Source: Prosthecodimorpha staleyi (lineage in GTDB: Bacteria; Pseudomonadota; Alphaproteobacteria; Rhizobiales; Ancalomicrobiaceae). From it: 64,000 nt of DNA. Below are positions 11,649 to 21,709 of this stretch, in pieces. The stretch lies in contig NZ_JAHHZF010000010.1 of NCBI RefSeq assembly GCF_018729455.1, positions 1-64,000 of the forward strand. Direction: 5' to 3'. The notes beneath the pieces were generated by a model. It was not told the origin of the DNA. It made no database searches and worked only from the letters and a program-made list of their open reading frames with translations. Both the position numbers and the translations under genes were made by a program. The stretch's first letter is position 1. Every line of letters starts with the position of its first letter.

Positions 11649-12584
11649 ATGCGCCTCCTGATCCTCGGCCTCGGCTATTCGGCCCGCCACAGCCTCGCCT
11701 GCCTCGCAGACGAGGCCGCCACCGTCACGGTCACGACCCGGTCGGCCGCCAAGGTCGCGCGGCTGGTCGGGCAAGGCCTCGACGCCATCGCGTATGACGG
11801 CTCGGCCCCCTCCCCGGCGCTCGCGGCCGCGATCGGGACGGCGAGCCATATCCTGGTCTCGGCCGGGCCGGATCGCGACGGCGATCCCTTCCTGCGCCAC
11901 CACGCTGGCGATGTCGCCCGCGCGGCCGCCGGCGGCGGGCTCGCCTGGATCGGCTACTATTCGACCGTCGGCGTCTATGGCGATACCGGCGGCGCCTGGG
12001 TCGACGATGGGACGCCGGCCAACCCGGCCTCCGAGCGGACGCGCTGGCGCGTCGCGGCCGAGACGGCCTGGACGGATCTCGGGGCGGCCGGGGATGTGCC
12101 GGTTGCACTGCTGAGGCTCGCCGGCATCTACGGCCCGGGCCGCAACGCCTTCATCAACCTCGCCGCTGGCACGGCGCGGCGGGTGATCCGGCCGGGCCAG
12201 GTCTTCAACCGCATCCATGTCGACGACATCGCCACCGTGACGGCCGCGGCGGCGCGTGTCCGGCTCGGCGGGCCGATCAACGTCGCCGACGACGAACCGG
12301 CCCCGCCGCAGGATCCGATCGCCTATGCGGCCGGCCTGATGGGCGTCGAGCCGCCGCCCGAAATCCCCTTCGAGACGGCCGAGATGACGCCGATGGCGGC
12401 GACCTTCTGGGGCGAGAACAAGCGCGTCGCCAACCGGCGCCTGCACGAGGATCTGGGGCTCGCCCTCACCCACCCGACCTATCGGGAGGGGCTGGCCGCG
12501 CTCTGGCAGTCCGGGCATTGGGCCGGCGGCGACGAGGACCGCGAGGAGGCCAGCCCGCGCTTCCGGCGGATCGCCAGCCCCTGA
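11649..12584 (+). CDS. SDR-type NAD(P)-dependent epimerase/reductase (YeeZ-like)
   Basis: 311 residues. It begins MRLLILGLGYSARHSL, a Rossmann glycine motif in the variant GLGYS. 'YYSTVGVYGDTGGAWVDD' matches the Ser-Thr/Tyr region of atypical extended SDRs. 'RLAGIYGPGRNAF' and 'FNRIHVDDIA' are typical of the NAD-dependent epimerase group. The canonical YxxxK is not obvious, so it may be an atypical member without reductase activity. Substrate unknown. Confidence 0.8.
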   Translation: MRLLILGLGYSARHSLACLADEAATVTVTTRSAAKVARLVGQGLDAIAYDGSAPSPALAAAIGTASHILVSAGPDRDGDPFLRHHAGDVARAAAGGGLAWIGYYSTVGVYGDTGGAWVDDGTPANPASERTRWRVAAETAWTDLGAAGDVPVALLRLAGIYGPGRNAFINLAAGTARRVIRPGQVFNRIHVDDIATVTAAAARVRLGGPINVADDEPAPPQDPIAYAAGLMGVEPPPEIPFETAEMTPMAATFWGENKRVANRRLHEDLGLALTHPTYREGLAALWQSGHWAGGDEDREEASPRFRRIASP

Positions 12585-12622
12585 CGCCGGTCATTGCGCG
12601 ACACGTCGGCGGCGGGTAGCGC

Positions 12623-13129
12623 TCAGTCGAGCATCTTCTGCATGAAGACGAGGTCGAGCCAACGGTCGAACTTGCGGCCGACCTCGGGCAGGCGGCCGAC
12701 CTCGCGATAGCCGAGCGCGGCGTGCAGCGTGATCGAGGCGGCGTTGCCGGCCTCGATGCCGCCGATCAGGACATGCTTGCCGGCAGCCCGGGCGCGCGGC
12801 TCGAGCGCCTCCAGCAAGGCACGCGCGATGCCCATGCGGCGGAAGCGGCCGTCGACATAGATCGAGTGTTCGGCGGTGTGGCGATAGCCGTCGAAGGCGC
12901 GGAAATCGCCGAAGCTGGCATAGCCGGCGACCGTGCCGCTGCACTCGGCGACCAGCACCGGATAGCGGAGCGCGCGCCGGGCCGCCGCCCAGGCGACACG
13001 GTTGGCGGTATCGACCTGCTGCTCGTTCCAGATCGCCGTCGTGTTCACCACGGCATCGTTGTAGATGTCGCGGATCGTCGGCATGTCGGCATCGTCCGCA
13101 TCGCGGATCGTGAAGGCGGCAGCGGTCAT
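12623..13129 (-). CDS. GNAT N-acetyltransferase (PAT/MnaT-like)
   Basis: 168 residues with the chosen ATG at 13129, which has GGGAG upstream. The sequence fits the phosphinothricin / methionine sulfone acetyltransferase group: 'IRDADDADMPTIRDIYNDAVVNTTAIWNE', then the acetyl-CoA loop 'DGRFRRMGIARALLEAL' and 'GNAASITLHAALGYREVGRLPEVGRKFDRWLDLVFM'. These enzymes acetylate amino-acid analogues such as methionine sulfoximine. An upstream in-frame ATG at 13159 would add ten residues without family support. Confidence 0.88.
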   Translation of the reverse strand: MTAAAFTIRDADDADMPTIRDIYNDAVVNTTAIWNEQQVDTANRVAWAAARRALRYPVLVAECSGTVAGYASFGDFRAFDGYRHTAEHSIYVDGRFRRMGIARALLEALEPRARAAGKHVLIGGIEAGNAASITLHAALGYREVGRLPEVGRKFDRWLDLVFMQKMLD

Positions 13130-13211
13130 GCGGCACTCCCGGGCGACGATCGCCCCCACAATCGTCCACTACAATGGACGATCCTTCGGTATCATCGACG
13201 CGCCGGCCCGG

Positions 13212-13757
13212 TCAATCGACCGGATATTTTTCCTTCGGGTAGACGCCCCACAGCCGCTGCTGCTCGACATAGCCGGAATAGCGCTCGACCGAGACCTTGC
13301 ACCAGGTTCCGTCGCAATTGGCCACCTCGACCTGCACGTTCGGCTCGACATTGGCGATCACGGTCGGGGTGTCGGGACGGGCGCGCATCGGGATCGATCC
13401 GGACTTCTCCCAAGGCGCGATCAGGGCGGTGCGCTTGCCCGACAGGAAGGACTTCTGCACCCAGCCCTCCTGGCCTTCGGAATCGCGCACCCGGTACCAG
13501 ACGTCGAATTCCTGCGTGATCTCGACCGGGATGCCGCTGCGCGTGAAGGTCCAGGCGATGTCGTAGTCGCGGCTCGGACCGACCCGGATATTGACCGGAT
13601 GCGACTTCATGCTGGCGAAGCGCGGCAGCTGCAGGCCGCTCGGACCGGTCGGCACGGACTGGGCCGAAGCCGGTCCGGATGCGGCGGCGACGACCCCGAA
13701 CAGGGTCAGACCAGCGATCAAAAGGGACGAGGACAGCCCGGATTTGAAACCCGTCAC
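13212..13757 (-). CDS. Secreted double SH3-domain protein
   Basis: 181 residues. A signal peptide (LLIAGLTLFGVVAAASGPASAQ) ends near residue 33. Two SH3-like units follow: 'SHPVNIRVGPSRDYDIAWTFTRSGIPVEITQEFDVWYRVRDSEGQEGWVQKSFL' and 'TPTVIANVEPNVQVEVANCDGTWCKVSVERYSGYVEQQRLWGVYP'. Proteins of this kind are common in Hyphomicrobiales next to a divergent 2-hydroxyacid dehydrogenase, as here. Periplasmic, function unknown. Confidence 0.85.
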   Translation of the reverse strand: MTGFKSGLSSSLLIAGLTLFGVVAAASGPASAQSVPTGPSGLQLPRFASMKSHPVNIRVGPSRDYDIAWTFTRSGIPVEITQEFDVWYRVRDSEGQEGWVQKSFLSGKRTALIAPWEKSGSIPMRARPDTPTVIANVEPNVQVEVANCDGTWCKVSVERYSGYVEQQRLWGVYPKEKYPVD

Positions 13758-14004
13758 GCCGATTCTCCCGACAGGATGAGGATGGAGCGCTTCTTAGCAC
13801 GTCCGGCGGCGAGGCGAATGCCGGACGCGGCGCGACGATAAACCCGCCCCGATGCCTCCGGGCGATCAATTGCCATTCGCGAAGCATCTGCTAGACAGAG
13901 CATCCGACCGGTCGCATTCGACTGTGCGCGGGACGAGGTTAACGACCGCTGAAGGTCGAGCCGCCAAGACGGCGCTCGGGACCAAAGGCGAGGGGAGCGT
14001 TGGG

Positions 14005-14991
14005 ATGCCGAAGAGCAAGCCCTTGGTGGTGGTGACGCGGAAGCTGCCGGACGTCATCGAGACCCGGATGCGCGAGCTTTTTGATGCCCGCATCAACGAC
14101 GACGACAAGCCGATGACCCAGGCGCAGCTGGTCGAGGCGCTGCGCACCGCCGACGTGCTGGTGCCGACCGTCACCGACCAGATCGATGCCGCGGTGATCA
14201 GCCAGGCCGGCCCGCAATTGCGCCTGATCGCCAACTACGGCAACGGCGTCGACAATATCGACGTGCAGTCCGCCCTGACCCGCGGCGTCACGGTCACCAA
14301 CACGCCCGGCGTGCTGACCGAGGACACCGCCGACATGACCATGGCGCTGATCCTGGCCGTGCCCCGGCGCATGGCGGACGGCATCAAGGTGATGCAGCAG
14401 GGCGACTGGAAGGGCTGGTCGCCGACCTGGATGCTCGGCCACCGCATCTGGGGCAAGCGCCTCGGCATCATCGGCATGGGCCGCATCGGCCAGGCTGTCG
14501 CCCGGCGCGCGCGCGCCTTCGGCATGTCGATCCACTATCACAACCGCCGCCGGCTGCCGGGTGTGATCGAGGAGGAGTTGGAGGCGACCTACTGGGAGAG
14601 CCTCGACCAGATGCTCGCCCGCATGGACGTGATATCGGTCCACTGCCCGCACACGCCCGGCACCTATCACCTTCTGTCGGCGCGCCGGCTGAAGCTGATC
14701 CGCCCGATCAGCTACATCGTCAACACCGCGCGCGGCGAGGTGATCGACGAGAACGCGCTCGCCCGCATGCTGGAGGCGCGCGAGATCGCCGGCGCCGGCC
14801 TCGACGTGTTCGAGCACGAACCGGCCGTCAACCCGAAGCTCGCCCGCAACCCGAACGTGGTTCTGCTGCCGCATATGGGCTCGGCCACGATCGAAGGGCG
14901 CGTCGACATGGGCGAGCGCGTGATCATCAACATCAAGACCTTCATGGATGGCCACCGTCCGCCGGATCGCGTCCTGCCGTCGATGCTTTGA
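14005..14991 (+). CDS. D-2-hydroxyacid dehydrogenase (glyoxylate reductase-like)
   Basis: 328 residues. NAD(P)-dependent reduction of a 2-oxoacid, probably glyoxylate or hydroxypyruvate. The NAD motif IIGMGRIGQAVARRARAFG lies near residue 155. The catalytic triad is visible: Arg in NTARGEVID, Glu in DVFEHEP and His in LLPHMGSAT. AGGGGAG at 13991-13997 fixes the ATG. It is divergent from the SH3 protein gene. The likeness is closest to the GyaR-type group, but the substrate is inferred. Confidence 0.9.
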   Translation: MPKSKPLVVVTRKLPDVIETRMRELFDARINDDDKPMTQAQLVEALRTADVLVPTVTDQIDAAVISQAGPQLRLIANYGNGVDNIDVQSALTRGVTVTNTPGVLTEDTADMTMALILAVPRRMADGIKVMQQGDWKGWSPTWMLGHRIWGKRLGIIGMGRIGQAVARRARAFGMSIHYHNRRRLPGVIEEELEATYWESLDQMLARMDVISVHCPHTPGTYHLLSARRLKLIRPISYIVNTARGEVIDENALARMLEAREIAGAGLDVFEHEPAVNPKLARNPNVVLLPHMGSATIEGRVDMGERVIINIKTFMDGHRPPDRVLPSML

Positions 14992-15092
14992 ACGGCGGCA
15001 AGGCATCTGACACGCGGCTTACGGATTGCCCTTCCGGAAGGGTGATCGCATAGTCGGCAGGCGGTTGGAGAGCGGCCGTTCGGGAGGTCGTG

Positions 15093-15509
15093 ATGGGATC
15101 GTGTCGTGCTTTCGCTTCGATCGGATGGGCCTTGGCCGGATTGGCCGTGGCGGGTCCTGCCTTCGCCCAGTCCGCCCCGCCGCCGGCAGCCGAAAAGCTG
15201 CCGGAGAAGATGTCGGGCGATGCGATCAAGGCGGCGTGGTTCGACGGCCGGCCGTTCACCGCCACGTCTCCGGACGGAACCGGCTTCGTCATGACCTTCA
15301 CGCCGGACGGCAAGTCGTCGCGCAAGCCGACCGAGAAGAAGAAGGGGCTGACCGGCGCGACCGGCTTCTGGCGCGCCATCGCGGAAGGCTACTGCTCGCG
15401 CTGGTCCGGGCAGAACCGCGAGAAATGCTTCAATGTCCGCCCGGGTCCGGAAAAGGATACCGTGGTGGTCCGCTTCGGTCACCAGATGATGGCGACCTGG
15501 AAGCGGTGA
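15093..15509 (+). CDS. Small secreted protein of unknown function
   Basis: 138 residues. A signal peptide (AFASIGWALAGLAVAGPAFAQ) is followed by about 110 residues with two Cys (YCSRWSGQNREKCF) that could form a disulfide. The central part 'DAIKAAWFDGRPFTATSPDGTGFVMTFTPDGK' and the end 'TVVVRFGHQMMATWKR' suggest a small beta-barrel. GGGAGG at 15082-15087 picks the ATG over the overlapping GTG. I do not recognise a named family. Confidence 0.7.
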   Translation: MGSCRAFASIGWALAGLAVAGPAFAQSAPPPAAEKLPEKMSGDAIKAAWFDGRPFTATSPDGTGFVMTFTPDGKSSRKPTEKKKGLTGATGFWRAIAEGYCSRWSGQNREKCFNVRPGPEKDTVVVRFGHQMMATWKR

Positions 15510-15573
15510 CCGCCGTCCTGCCGACCGGTCCTGTCCTGCGTGCCGGACCTGCCCCGGCCGGACCGATCCCGTC

Positions 15574-16959
15574 ATGACCCGTCCCCCGCCTCCCCGCTCG
15601 GGCCTCCCGCTCGATCGCCGCCGCTTTCTCGGCGCCGCCCTGGCGCCCGCCTTCGGATCGCTGACGGCCGCCGTGGGGGCGACAGCCGGGGCGGCAACGG
15701 CCGCCGGAGCCGGACCGTCTTCGGCCGCGGAGGTCGATGTCGTCGTGGTCGGCGCCGGGGCGGCCGGCATCGCGGCGGCCAGGACCCTGCTGGCGGCCGG
15801 ACGGTCCTTCCTGGTGCTGGAGGCGCGCGACCGCATCGGCGGGCGCTGCGTCACGGAGACCGGCCTGTTCGGCCGGCCGGTCGATCTCGGCGCCCATTGG
15901 GTCCATGCCGTCGACGAGACGCCCTTCGCCGGCCACGCGGCCGAGTTGGGGCTCGGCCTCGTCGAGGCACGGCCGGACTTTACGCTCTATGACGGCCGCC
16001 GCCGGTTGAGCGGCCCCGATGCGGACGCCTTCGGCGATGCCTGGGAGGCCTTCGAGCAGGCGATCCTGACGACCGGACGGGCGCAGCGGGACGTTTCGGC
16101 GGCCGCGGTCATGCCGACCGGGCTCGGCGACTGGGCCGATACCGTCGCCTTCGCGCTCGGCCCCTTCGGCTGCGCCAAGGATGTCGAGCATATCTCGACC
16201 GTCGATTTCGCCGCCGCGGTCGAATATCCGCAGGCTTTCGTCAGCGAGGGCTACGGCACGCTGATCGCCCGCCTCGCCGAGGGCATCCCGGTCGGCACCG
16301 GCATTCCGGTGACGCGGATCGACCGCTCGGGCCCACGCCTGGCGGTCGAGACGCCGCGCGGCACCGTCTCGGCGCGCGCCGCGATCGTGACCGTCTCGAC
16401 CGATGCGCTGGCGGCCGGAGCGGTCCGGTTCGATCCGCCGCTGCCGCCCGACCAGGAGGACGCCCTGACCGGCCTGTCGCTCGGCGACTACGAGCACATC
16501 TTCGTCGAACTGCCGCCCGGCGCGCTCGGCCTCGGCCCCGACGAACCGGTGCTGCTCAAGCGCCAGGGCCGCCGCACGCTCGGGCTCCTGGCCAATCTCG
16601 GCGGATCCGGCCTGGTGATGGCCGATGCGGCCGGCAGCTTCGCGGCCGATCTCGCCCGTGCGGGCGACCGGGCTGCCGTGGCCTTCGCACTCGAACTGAT
16701 CGCCCAGAGCTTCGGTGCGGATGCGGTGCGCCGGCCGGGCCGCAGCCATGTCACGCATTGGCGCGCCGATCCCTGGATCCGCGGCGCCTTCAGCTGCGCC
16801 GAGCCGGGGCGGGCGCGCGATCGCGCCATCCTGCGCCGGCCGGTCGACGAGCGCCTCCGGCTCGCCGGCGAGGCGACCCATCCGAGCCTCTGGGGCTCGG
16901 TCGGCGGCGCCTGGGCCGAGGGCATCCGGGCCGCGACCGAGACCCTGGCCGTGCTCTGA
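15574..16959 (+). CDS. Tat-exported flavin amine oxidase
   Basis: 461 residues. A twin-arginine-like signal (DRRRFLGAALAPAFGSL) is followed by the FAD-binding motif VVVVGAGAAGIAAARTL and the GR motif 'RDRIGGRCVT', the hallmark of monoamine oxidase-type flavoproteins. The C-terminal FAD motif 'RLRLAGEATHPSLWGSVGGAWAEGIRAA' is intact. It probably oxidises an amine in the periplasm, giving aldehyde, ammonia and hydrogen peroxide. Substrate unknown. No clear operon partner. Confidence 0.87.
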   Translation: MTRPPPPRSGLPLDRRRFLGAALAPAFGSLTAAVGATAGAATAAGAGPSSAAEVDVVVVGAGAAGIAAARTLLAAGRSFLVLEARDRIGGRCVTETGLFGRPVDLGAHWVHAVDETPFAGHAAELGLGLVEARPDFTLYDGRRRLSGPDADAFGDAWEAFEQAILTTGRAQRDVSAAAVMPTGLGDWADTVAFALGPFGCAKDVEHISTVDFAAAVEYPQAFVSEGYGTLIARLAEGIPVGTGIPVTRIDRSGPRLAVETPRGTVSARAAIVTVSTDALAAGAVRFDPPLPPDQEDALTGLSLGDYEHIFVELPPGALGLGPDEPVLLKRQGRRTLGLLANLGGSGLVMADAAGSFAADLARAGDRAAVAFALELIAQSFGADAVRRPGRSHVTHWRADPWIRGAFSCAEPGRARDRAILRRPVDERLRLAGEATHPSLWGSVGGAWAEGIRAATETLAVL

Positions 16960-16998
16960 AGCGGCGCTCCAGCCAACCTTTCGACCGGCTTGTTCGCC

Positions 16999-17022
16999 GG
17001 CGCCGCCGCACCGGGCGGCGCC
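16999..17022 (+). terminator. Stem-loop after the amine oxidase
   Basis: 9-bp stem GGCGCCGCC / GGCGGCGCC with a six-base loop, 40 bases after the stop. No T-run; a likely but weak terminator. Confidence 0.4.
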
Positions 17023-17115
17023 TATCCGATCCGGCCTATGCCGCAAGTTTCGGCAACCCCTGCAGACCGATCATGCCTGTCACGACTTGCCTCGGCGGCC
17101 GCAGCGGACTAGGTA

Positions 17116-17134
17116 GATTGGAACTCTTCTAAAT
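17116..17134 (+). promoter_or_regulatory. Candidate Irr-box (iron control element)
   Basis: The dyad GATTGGAA-CTC-TTCTAAAT lies 20 bases before the mbfA start in a local AT-rich patch. The right half matches the TTCTAAAT half expected for Irr boxes; the left half is imperfect. mbfA is a known Irr target in rhizobia, which supports the reading. Confidence 0.5.
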
Positions 17135-17154
17135 TATCAGAAAGCAGATCGATC

Positions 17155-18132
17155 ATGTCGCTCTTCGGCTTCGGCAAGCGTGCCTTCTCGGACCTCAGCG
17201 AGCAGGAGATCATCGCCCTGGCGATCTCGTCGGAGGAGGACGACGGCCGCATCTACGGGATGTATTCCGACGCACTGCGCGAACGCTATCCGGCCTCCGC
17301 CAAGGTCTTCGACGACATGGCGGCGGAGGAGAACGAACATCGGCGCCGGCTGATCGAGTTGCACCGGCAGAAGTTCGGCGAGCGGATCCCGCTGATCCGC
17401 CGGGAGAATGTGCGCGGCTTCTACGAGCGCCGACCGGTCTGGCTGATGAAGAATCTCTCGCTCGACACCATCCGCCGCGAGGCCATGGTGATGGAGGCGC
17501 AGGCGGCGCGCTTTTACCGGCAGTCCGCCGCCCGGACCTCCGACGCTTCGATCCGCAAGCTGCTCGGCGATCTGGCCGAGGCCGAGAAGAGCCACGTCTC
17601 GCTCGCCCATCGCCTGGGCCTTTCGAACCTGCCGGCCGACGTGCGCGCCGAGGAGGACGAGACCGCCCGGCGCATGTTCCTGCTGCAATATGTCCAGCCC
17701 GGCCTGGTCGGCCTGATGGACGGCTCGGTCTCCACGCTGGCGCCGCTGTTCGCGACCGCCTTCGCGACCCACAACACCTGGGACACCTTCCTGGTCGGCC
17801 TGGCCGCCTCGATCGGCGCCGGCATCTCGATGGGCCTCGCCGAGGGCCTGTCCGACGACGGCGAACTGTCGGGCCGCGGCTCGCCCTGGATCCGCGGTTC
17901 GGCCGCCGGCATCATGACCACCATCGGCGGCCTCGGCCACGCCCTGCCCTATCTGATCCCGAACTTCTGGACCGCAACGGTAGTGGCCATCCTGCTGGTC
18001 ATCGCCGAGCTCTGGGCGATCTCGTGGATCCGCTGGAAATACATGGACACGCCCTTCTTCCGCGCCGCCCTGCAGATCGTCGTCGGCGGCTTCCTGGTCT
18101 TCATGACCGGCGTCCTGATCGGCAATTCCTGA
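17155..18132 (+). CDS. mbfA: Membrane-bound ferritin-like iron exporter MbfA
   Basis: 325 residues. The N-terminal half (about 1-165) is a rubrerythrin/ferritin-like four-helix domain with metal-binding Glu and His in 'SSEEDDGRIYGMYSDAL', 'AAEENEHRRRL' and 'EAEKSHVSLAH'. The C-terminal half is a VIT1-like membrane domain with several hydrophobic helices ('GLVGLMDGSVSTLAPLFATAFA', 'GAGISMGLAEGLSDDG'). This architecture is that of MbfA, an inner-membrane exporter of excess iron that protects against peroxide and acid in Agrobacterium and Bradyrhizobium. A possible Irr box lies just upstream. Confidence 0.93.
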   Translation: MSLFGFGKRAFSDLSEQEIIALAISSEEDDGRIYGMYSDALRERYPASAKVFDDMAAEENEHRRRLIELHRQKFGERIPLIRRENVRGFYERRPVWLMKNLSLDTIRREAMVMEAQAARFYRQSAARTSDASIRKLLGDLAEAEKSHVSLAHRLGLSNLPADVRAEEDETARRMFLLQYVQPGLVGLMDGSVSTLAPLFATAFATHNTWDTFLVGLAASIGAGISMGLAEGLSDDGELSGRGSPWIRGSAAGIMTTIGGLGHALPYLIPNFWTATVVAILLVIAELWAISWIRWKYMDTPFFRAALQIVVGGFLVFMTGVLIGNS

Positions 18133-18294
18133 CGCGGGTTTAGTCGCGACGCGGTACCCCGTTGCGGAGGGTCCCGGGCGCCGAGCGACGGGAGTCCACC
18201 GGTTGCCACATCGGCACTGGCGGCCGGGCGGGCGTTGCGGCTATGGATGGCGGCCGGGCATTCCCGCACCGGCCGCTCGAAAACTGCCGGTGCC

Positions 18295-18753
18295 ATGTCG
18301 GATCCTCGCGTCGAAATCCTCCGTCTCGCCCATGCGCACGACCTGCCGCTGCCGGCCTACCAGACGCAGGGCGCCGCCGGCTTCGACCTCGTCGCCGCCG
18401 TGCCGGCCGATGCGCCCGTCGAGATCGCGCCCGGGTCCCGCGCGATGATCCCGACCGGCCTGGTCCTGGCGATCCCGCCCGGCCACGAGGGCCAGGTGCG
18501 GCCGCGCTCGGGTCTCGCGGCCCGGCACGGCGTCACCGTGCTGAACAGCCCCGGCACGGTCGACAGCGACTATCGCGGCGAGGTCAAGGTCATCCTGATC
18601 AATCTCGGCGACACGGCCTTTCGCGTCGAGCGCGGCGAGCGCATCGCCCAGATGGTCGTCGCGCCGGTCGTCCAGGTCGGCCTCGCCGCGGTCGAGACCC
18701 TCGGGGAGACCGATCGCGGCGCCGGCGGATTCGGCTCGACCGGTCGGCGCTGA
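18295..18753 (+). CDS. dut: dUTP diphosphatase
   Basis: Hydrolyses dUTP to dUMP, keeping uracil out of DNA and feeding thymidylate synthesis. 152 residues. All five motifs are seen: '[11 protein letters not shown]', '[11 protein letters not shown]', '[13 protein letters not shown]', '[13 protein letters not shown]' and the C-terminal '[10 protein letters not shown]', so the trimeric active site should be complete. The ATG at 18295 gives a standard N-terminus. Confidence 0.97.
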   Translation: MSDPRVEILRLAHAHDLPLPAYQTQGAAGFDLVAAVPADAPVEIAPGSRAMIPTGLVLAIPPGHEGQVRPRSGLAARHGVTVLNSPGTVDSDYRGEVKVILINLGDTAFRVERGERIAQMVVAPVVQVGLAAVETLGETDRGAGGFGSTGRR

Positions 18754-19000
18754 GGGCCGCCCGCGCCGAAGCCGGCTGGTATCGATTTCCTCGCCCGATC
18801 CACCCTGCCCCGCACGGCATTGATGGAATCCGCGACACCGGCCATGAATTGGAATAATTTTCCACCCGGGCGCCCTGCTTCGTCATGCCCATGACTGGCC
18901 GCGCCAGCCTCCGCGCCCTAGAGTCTCGCGCGAATTGGCGCCGAGCCCCGCCAGGGGGCCCGCCAGCCGCCAAGCCTGACGATGAATGATGGAGGACCCC

Positions 19001-19966
19001 ATGAGTGACGCCGACCGCAAGCCCGGCCGCGGCCGCATCTACGGCTCGATCACCGAGACGATCGGCGACACCCCGATCGTGCGGCTCGACCGGATCGCCA
19101 AGGAGAAGGGCGTCGGCGCCACCCTCCTGGCCAAGCTCGAATTCTTCAACCCGATCGCGAGCGTCAAGGACCGTATCGGCGTCGCCATGATCGATGCGCT
19201 GGAGGCCGAAGGCCGCCTGGCGCCGGGCGCGACCCTGATCGAGCCGACCTCCGGCAATACCGGCATCGCGCTCGCCTTCGTGGCCGCCGCGCGCGGCTAT
19301 CGGCTGATCCTGGTCATGCCCGAGACCATGTCGATCGAGCGGCGCAAGATGCTGAAGCTGCTCGGTGCCGAACTGGTGCTGACCGAGGGCCCGAAGGGCA
19401 TGAAGGGCGCCATCGCCAAGGCCGAGGAACTGCTCGCCGAGATTCCCGGTTCGATCATCCCGCAGCAGTTCCAGAACCCGGCCAATCCGGCCATCCATCG
19501 CCGGACCACCGCGGAGGAGATCTGGAACGACACCGCCGGCACCGTCGACGTGTTCGTCTCCGGCATCGGCACCGGCGGCACGATCACCGGCGTCGGCCAG
19601 GTGCTGAAGGCGCGCAAGCCGTCCGTGCATGTGGTCGCCGTCGAGCCGACCGCCTCGCCGGTCCTGTCCGGCGGCCAGCCCGGCCCGCACAAGATTCAGG
19701 GCATCGGCGCCGGCTTCGTGCCGGGCGTGCTCGACACCGCCGTCTATGACGAGGTGCAGCAGATCTCCAACGAGGAGGCCTTCGAGACCGCCCGCCTGGT
19801 CGCCCGGATCGAAGGCATCCCGGTCGGCATCTCGTCGGGCGCGGCGATCGCGGCGGCCGTCAAGGTCGGCTCGCGGCCGGAATTCGCCGGCAAGACCATC
19901 GTCATCATCATTCCGAGCTTTGCCGAACGCTATCTGTCGACGGCCCTGTTCGAAGGCCTGGAGTGA
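19001..19966 (+). CDS. cysK: Cysteine synthase A (O-acetylserine sulfhydrylase)
   Basis: PLP enzyme joining O-acetylserine and sulfide to cysteine. 321 residues. The PLP lysine is in '[11 protein letters not shown]'; the substrate loop is '[13 protein letters not shown]', the phosphate loop '[12 protein letters not shown]', and the end shows '[11 protein letters not shown]'. GGAGG at 18991-18995 selects the ATG at 19001; an upstream ATG at 18986 contains the ribosome site and is less likely. The stop overlaps the queG start. Confidence 0.96.
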   Translation: MSDADRKPGRGRIYGSITETIGDTPIVRLDRIAKEKGVGATLLAKLEFFNPIASVKDRIGVAMIDALEAEGRLAPGATLIEPTSGNTGIALAFVAAARGYRLILVMPETMSIERRKMLKLLGAELVLTEGPKGMKGAIAKAEELLAEIPGSIIPQQFQNPANPAIHRRTTAEEIWNDTAGTVDVFVSGIGTGGTITGVGQVLKARKPSVHVVAVEPTASPVLSGGQPGPHKIQGIGAGFVPGVLDTAVYDEVQQISNEEAFETARLVARIEGIPVGISSGAAIAAAVKVGSRPEFAGKTIVIIIPSFAERYLSTALFEGLE

Positions 19967-21141
19967 CGCCAGGCCCCGCGAAGCCCGATCCGGCGCAGCG
20001 CCTCGCCGCCTTCGTCAAGGCGGAAGCGCTGCGCCTCGGCTTCGCGGAGGCCCGCATCGTGCGGCCCGACGCCATTCCGGAGGCGCCGGCCCGGCTGGCC
20101 GCCTGTCTCGACGCCGGCCACCACGGCAGCATGGCCTGGCTGGCCGAGACCGCCGACCGGCGCGCCGATCCGCGCATCCTGTGGCCGGCGGTGCGCTCGA
20201 TCGTCATGCTCGGGCTCGACTACGGCCCGGACGAGGACCCCCGCGCCGTCACCGCCGAGCCGCGCTGCGGCGCCATCTCGGTCTATGCGCGCAACCGCGA
20301 CTACCACGACCTGATCAAGGGCCGCCTGAAGGAACTGGCCGGCCGCCTCGTCGCCCGCGCCCACGCGCTCGGCCTCGACGGCGACGTGAAGGTGTTCGTC
20401 GACACCGCCCCGGTGATGGAGAAGCCGCTCGCCGCCGCCGCCGGCCTCGGCTGGCAGGGCCGCCACACCAATCTGGTCTCGCGCCGGCACGGCTCGTGGC
20501 TGTTTCTCGGCGCGGTCTTCACCAGCCTCGACCTGCCCACAGACCCCGCCGAGACCGACCATTGCGGCTCCTGCCGGGCCTGCCTGGATGCCTGCCCGAC
20601 GGCCGCCTTCCCGGCGCCCTACCGGCTCGACGCGCGCCGCTGCATTTCCTACCTGACGATCGAGCATGCCGGACCGATCCCGGCCGCGTTCCGCCCGCTG
20701 ATCGGCAACCGCATCTATGGCTGCGACGACTGTCTCGCCGTCTGCCCCTGGAACAAATTCGCCCAAACCGCCCGCGAGGCCAAACTGATCGCGCGCGACG
20801 ATCTGCGCCGACCGGCGCTCGCCGCGCTGGCACGGCTCGACGACGCGGCGTTCCGGGCCCTGTTCGCCGGTTCGCCGATCAAACGCATCGGACGCGACCG
20901 CTTCCTGCGCAACGTGCTGATCGCCATCGGCAATTCAGCTGATCCGGCGCTTGCGGGAGACGCCCTCCGGCTCAGCGCCGATCCGGCCGGGCTGGTCCGC
21001 GGCGCCGCCGTCTGGGCATTGTCGCGCCTGCTCGAGGCGGCCGCGTTCCGCGCCATGGCCGAGGCCCGCGCGGGCGGCGAAACCGATCCGGACGTGCGCG
21101 CCGAATGGGGGGCGGCCTCGCAAGCCGCCGAACCCGGCTGA
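19963..21141 (+). CDS. queG: Epoxyqueuosine reductase QueG
   Basis: Last step of queuosine biosynthesis in tRNA, reducing epoxyqueuosine with a cobalamin and two 4Fe-4S clusters. 392 residues. The ferredoxin-like motifs are '[16 protein letters not shown]' and '[15 protein letters not shown]'. '[37 protein letters not shown]' is a family signature. A C-terminal HEAT-like tail is present. The GTG start overlaps the cysK stop (GTGA), so translation is coupled. Confidence 0.96.
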   Translation: MTPGPAKPDPAQRLAAFVKAEALRLGFAEARIVRPDAIPEAPARLAACLDAGHHGSMAWLAETADRRADPRILWPAVRSIVMLGLDYGPDEDPRAVTAEPRCGAISVYARNRDYHDLIKGRLKELAGRLVARAHALGLDGDVKVFVDTAPVMEKPLAAAAGLGWQGRHTNLVSRRHGSWLFLGAVFTSLDLPTDPAETDHCGSCRACLDACPTAAFPAPYRLDARRCISYLTIEHAGPIPAAFRPLIGNRIYGCDDCLAVCPWNKFAQTAREAKLIARDDLRRPALAALARLDDAAFRALFAGSPIKRIGRDRFLRNVLIAIGNSADPALAGDALRLSADPAGLVRGAAVWALSRLLEAAAFRAMAEARAGGETDPDVRAEWGAASQAAEPG

Positions 21142-21709
21142 TATTCCGGCATCACCGCCGGAGCGACCGTCCGCCGGAGCGGGCGTCCGCCGGAACAGTA
21201 CCGTCCGGCCCTTCCGATCGGTCCGTCCGAAGTTTTCCGTCGCATGCCGGGCCGCCCCCCGCCGCGATGGGCAGGGCTCGATGACGCCGGCCGGGATATC
21301 GCGTCTCGGCCATGACAGCCGGCTTGCGCAAGGCCATCGCAGGCACTGAAAGCGTCCGTCGGCATCGGTCACACAGCCCTGCCGCCGTCATGCGGCGCGC
21401 GCGACTGCGGGGGGGCGGGGGCGGGAGCCGGAAGCCTTCGCGCGCCCGGTCGCCGGGATCGGGCGCGACGCGGCCTGTCCGACGTCATGCCGGACGCGAA
21501 TCATCGACAGCGCGTACCCCAGAGCATCACACGATCTGAAGGGATCGGATGATCCTCTGCATGTTTTTGTTTGCGCTAACTTTTTCCTATCAGAGCGGGC
21601 CGCCCGCATAGGACCTCGCTCTGGCGGGCGGGTGACGCGGACCGGCCAGCCGGTCCCGACGCAGCACGGGGTTCCGTCGCCTGGCGGCGCTGTCCGCCCG
21701 GGGCGGCGG
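21142..21709. other. Intergenic region with no supported gene
   Basis: 568 bases between queG and the convergent cytochrome gene. I see no coding sequence with family likeness. An AT-richer stretch occurs at 21490-21595, and the arms CCGCCCGC (21600-21607) and GCGGGCGG (21624-21631) can pair around a 16-base loop, possibly a terminator for the minus-strand cytochrome gene. Confidence 0.4.

Noticed and set aside
18754-19000. Possible riboswitch upstream of cysK
   Set aside because: No SAM-II or other riboswitch pattern could be recognised; only scattered GC-rich pairings.
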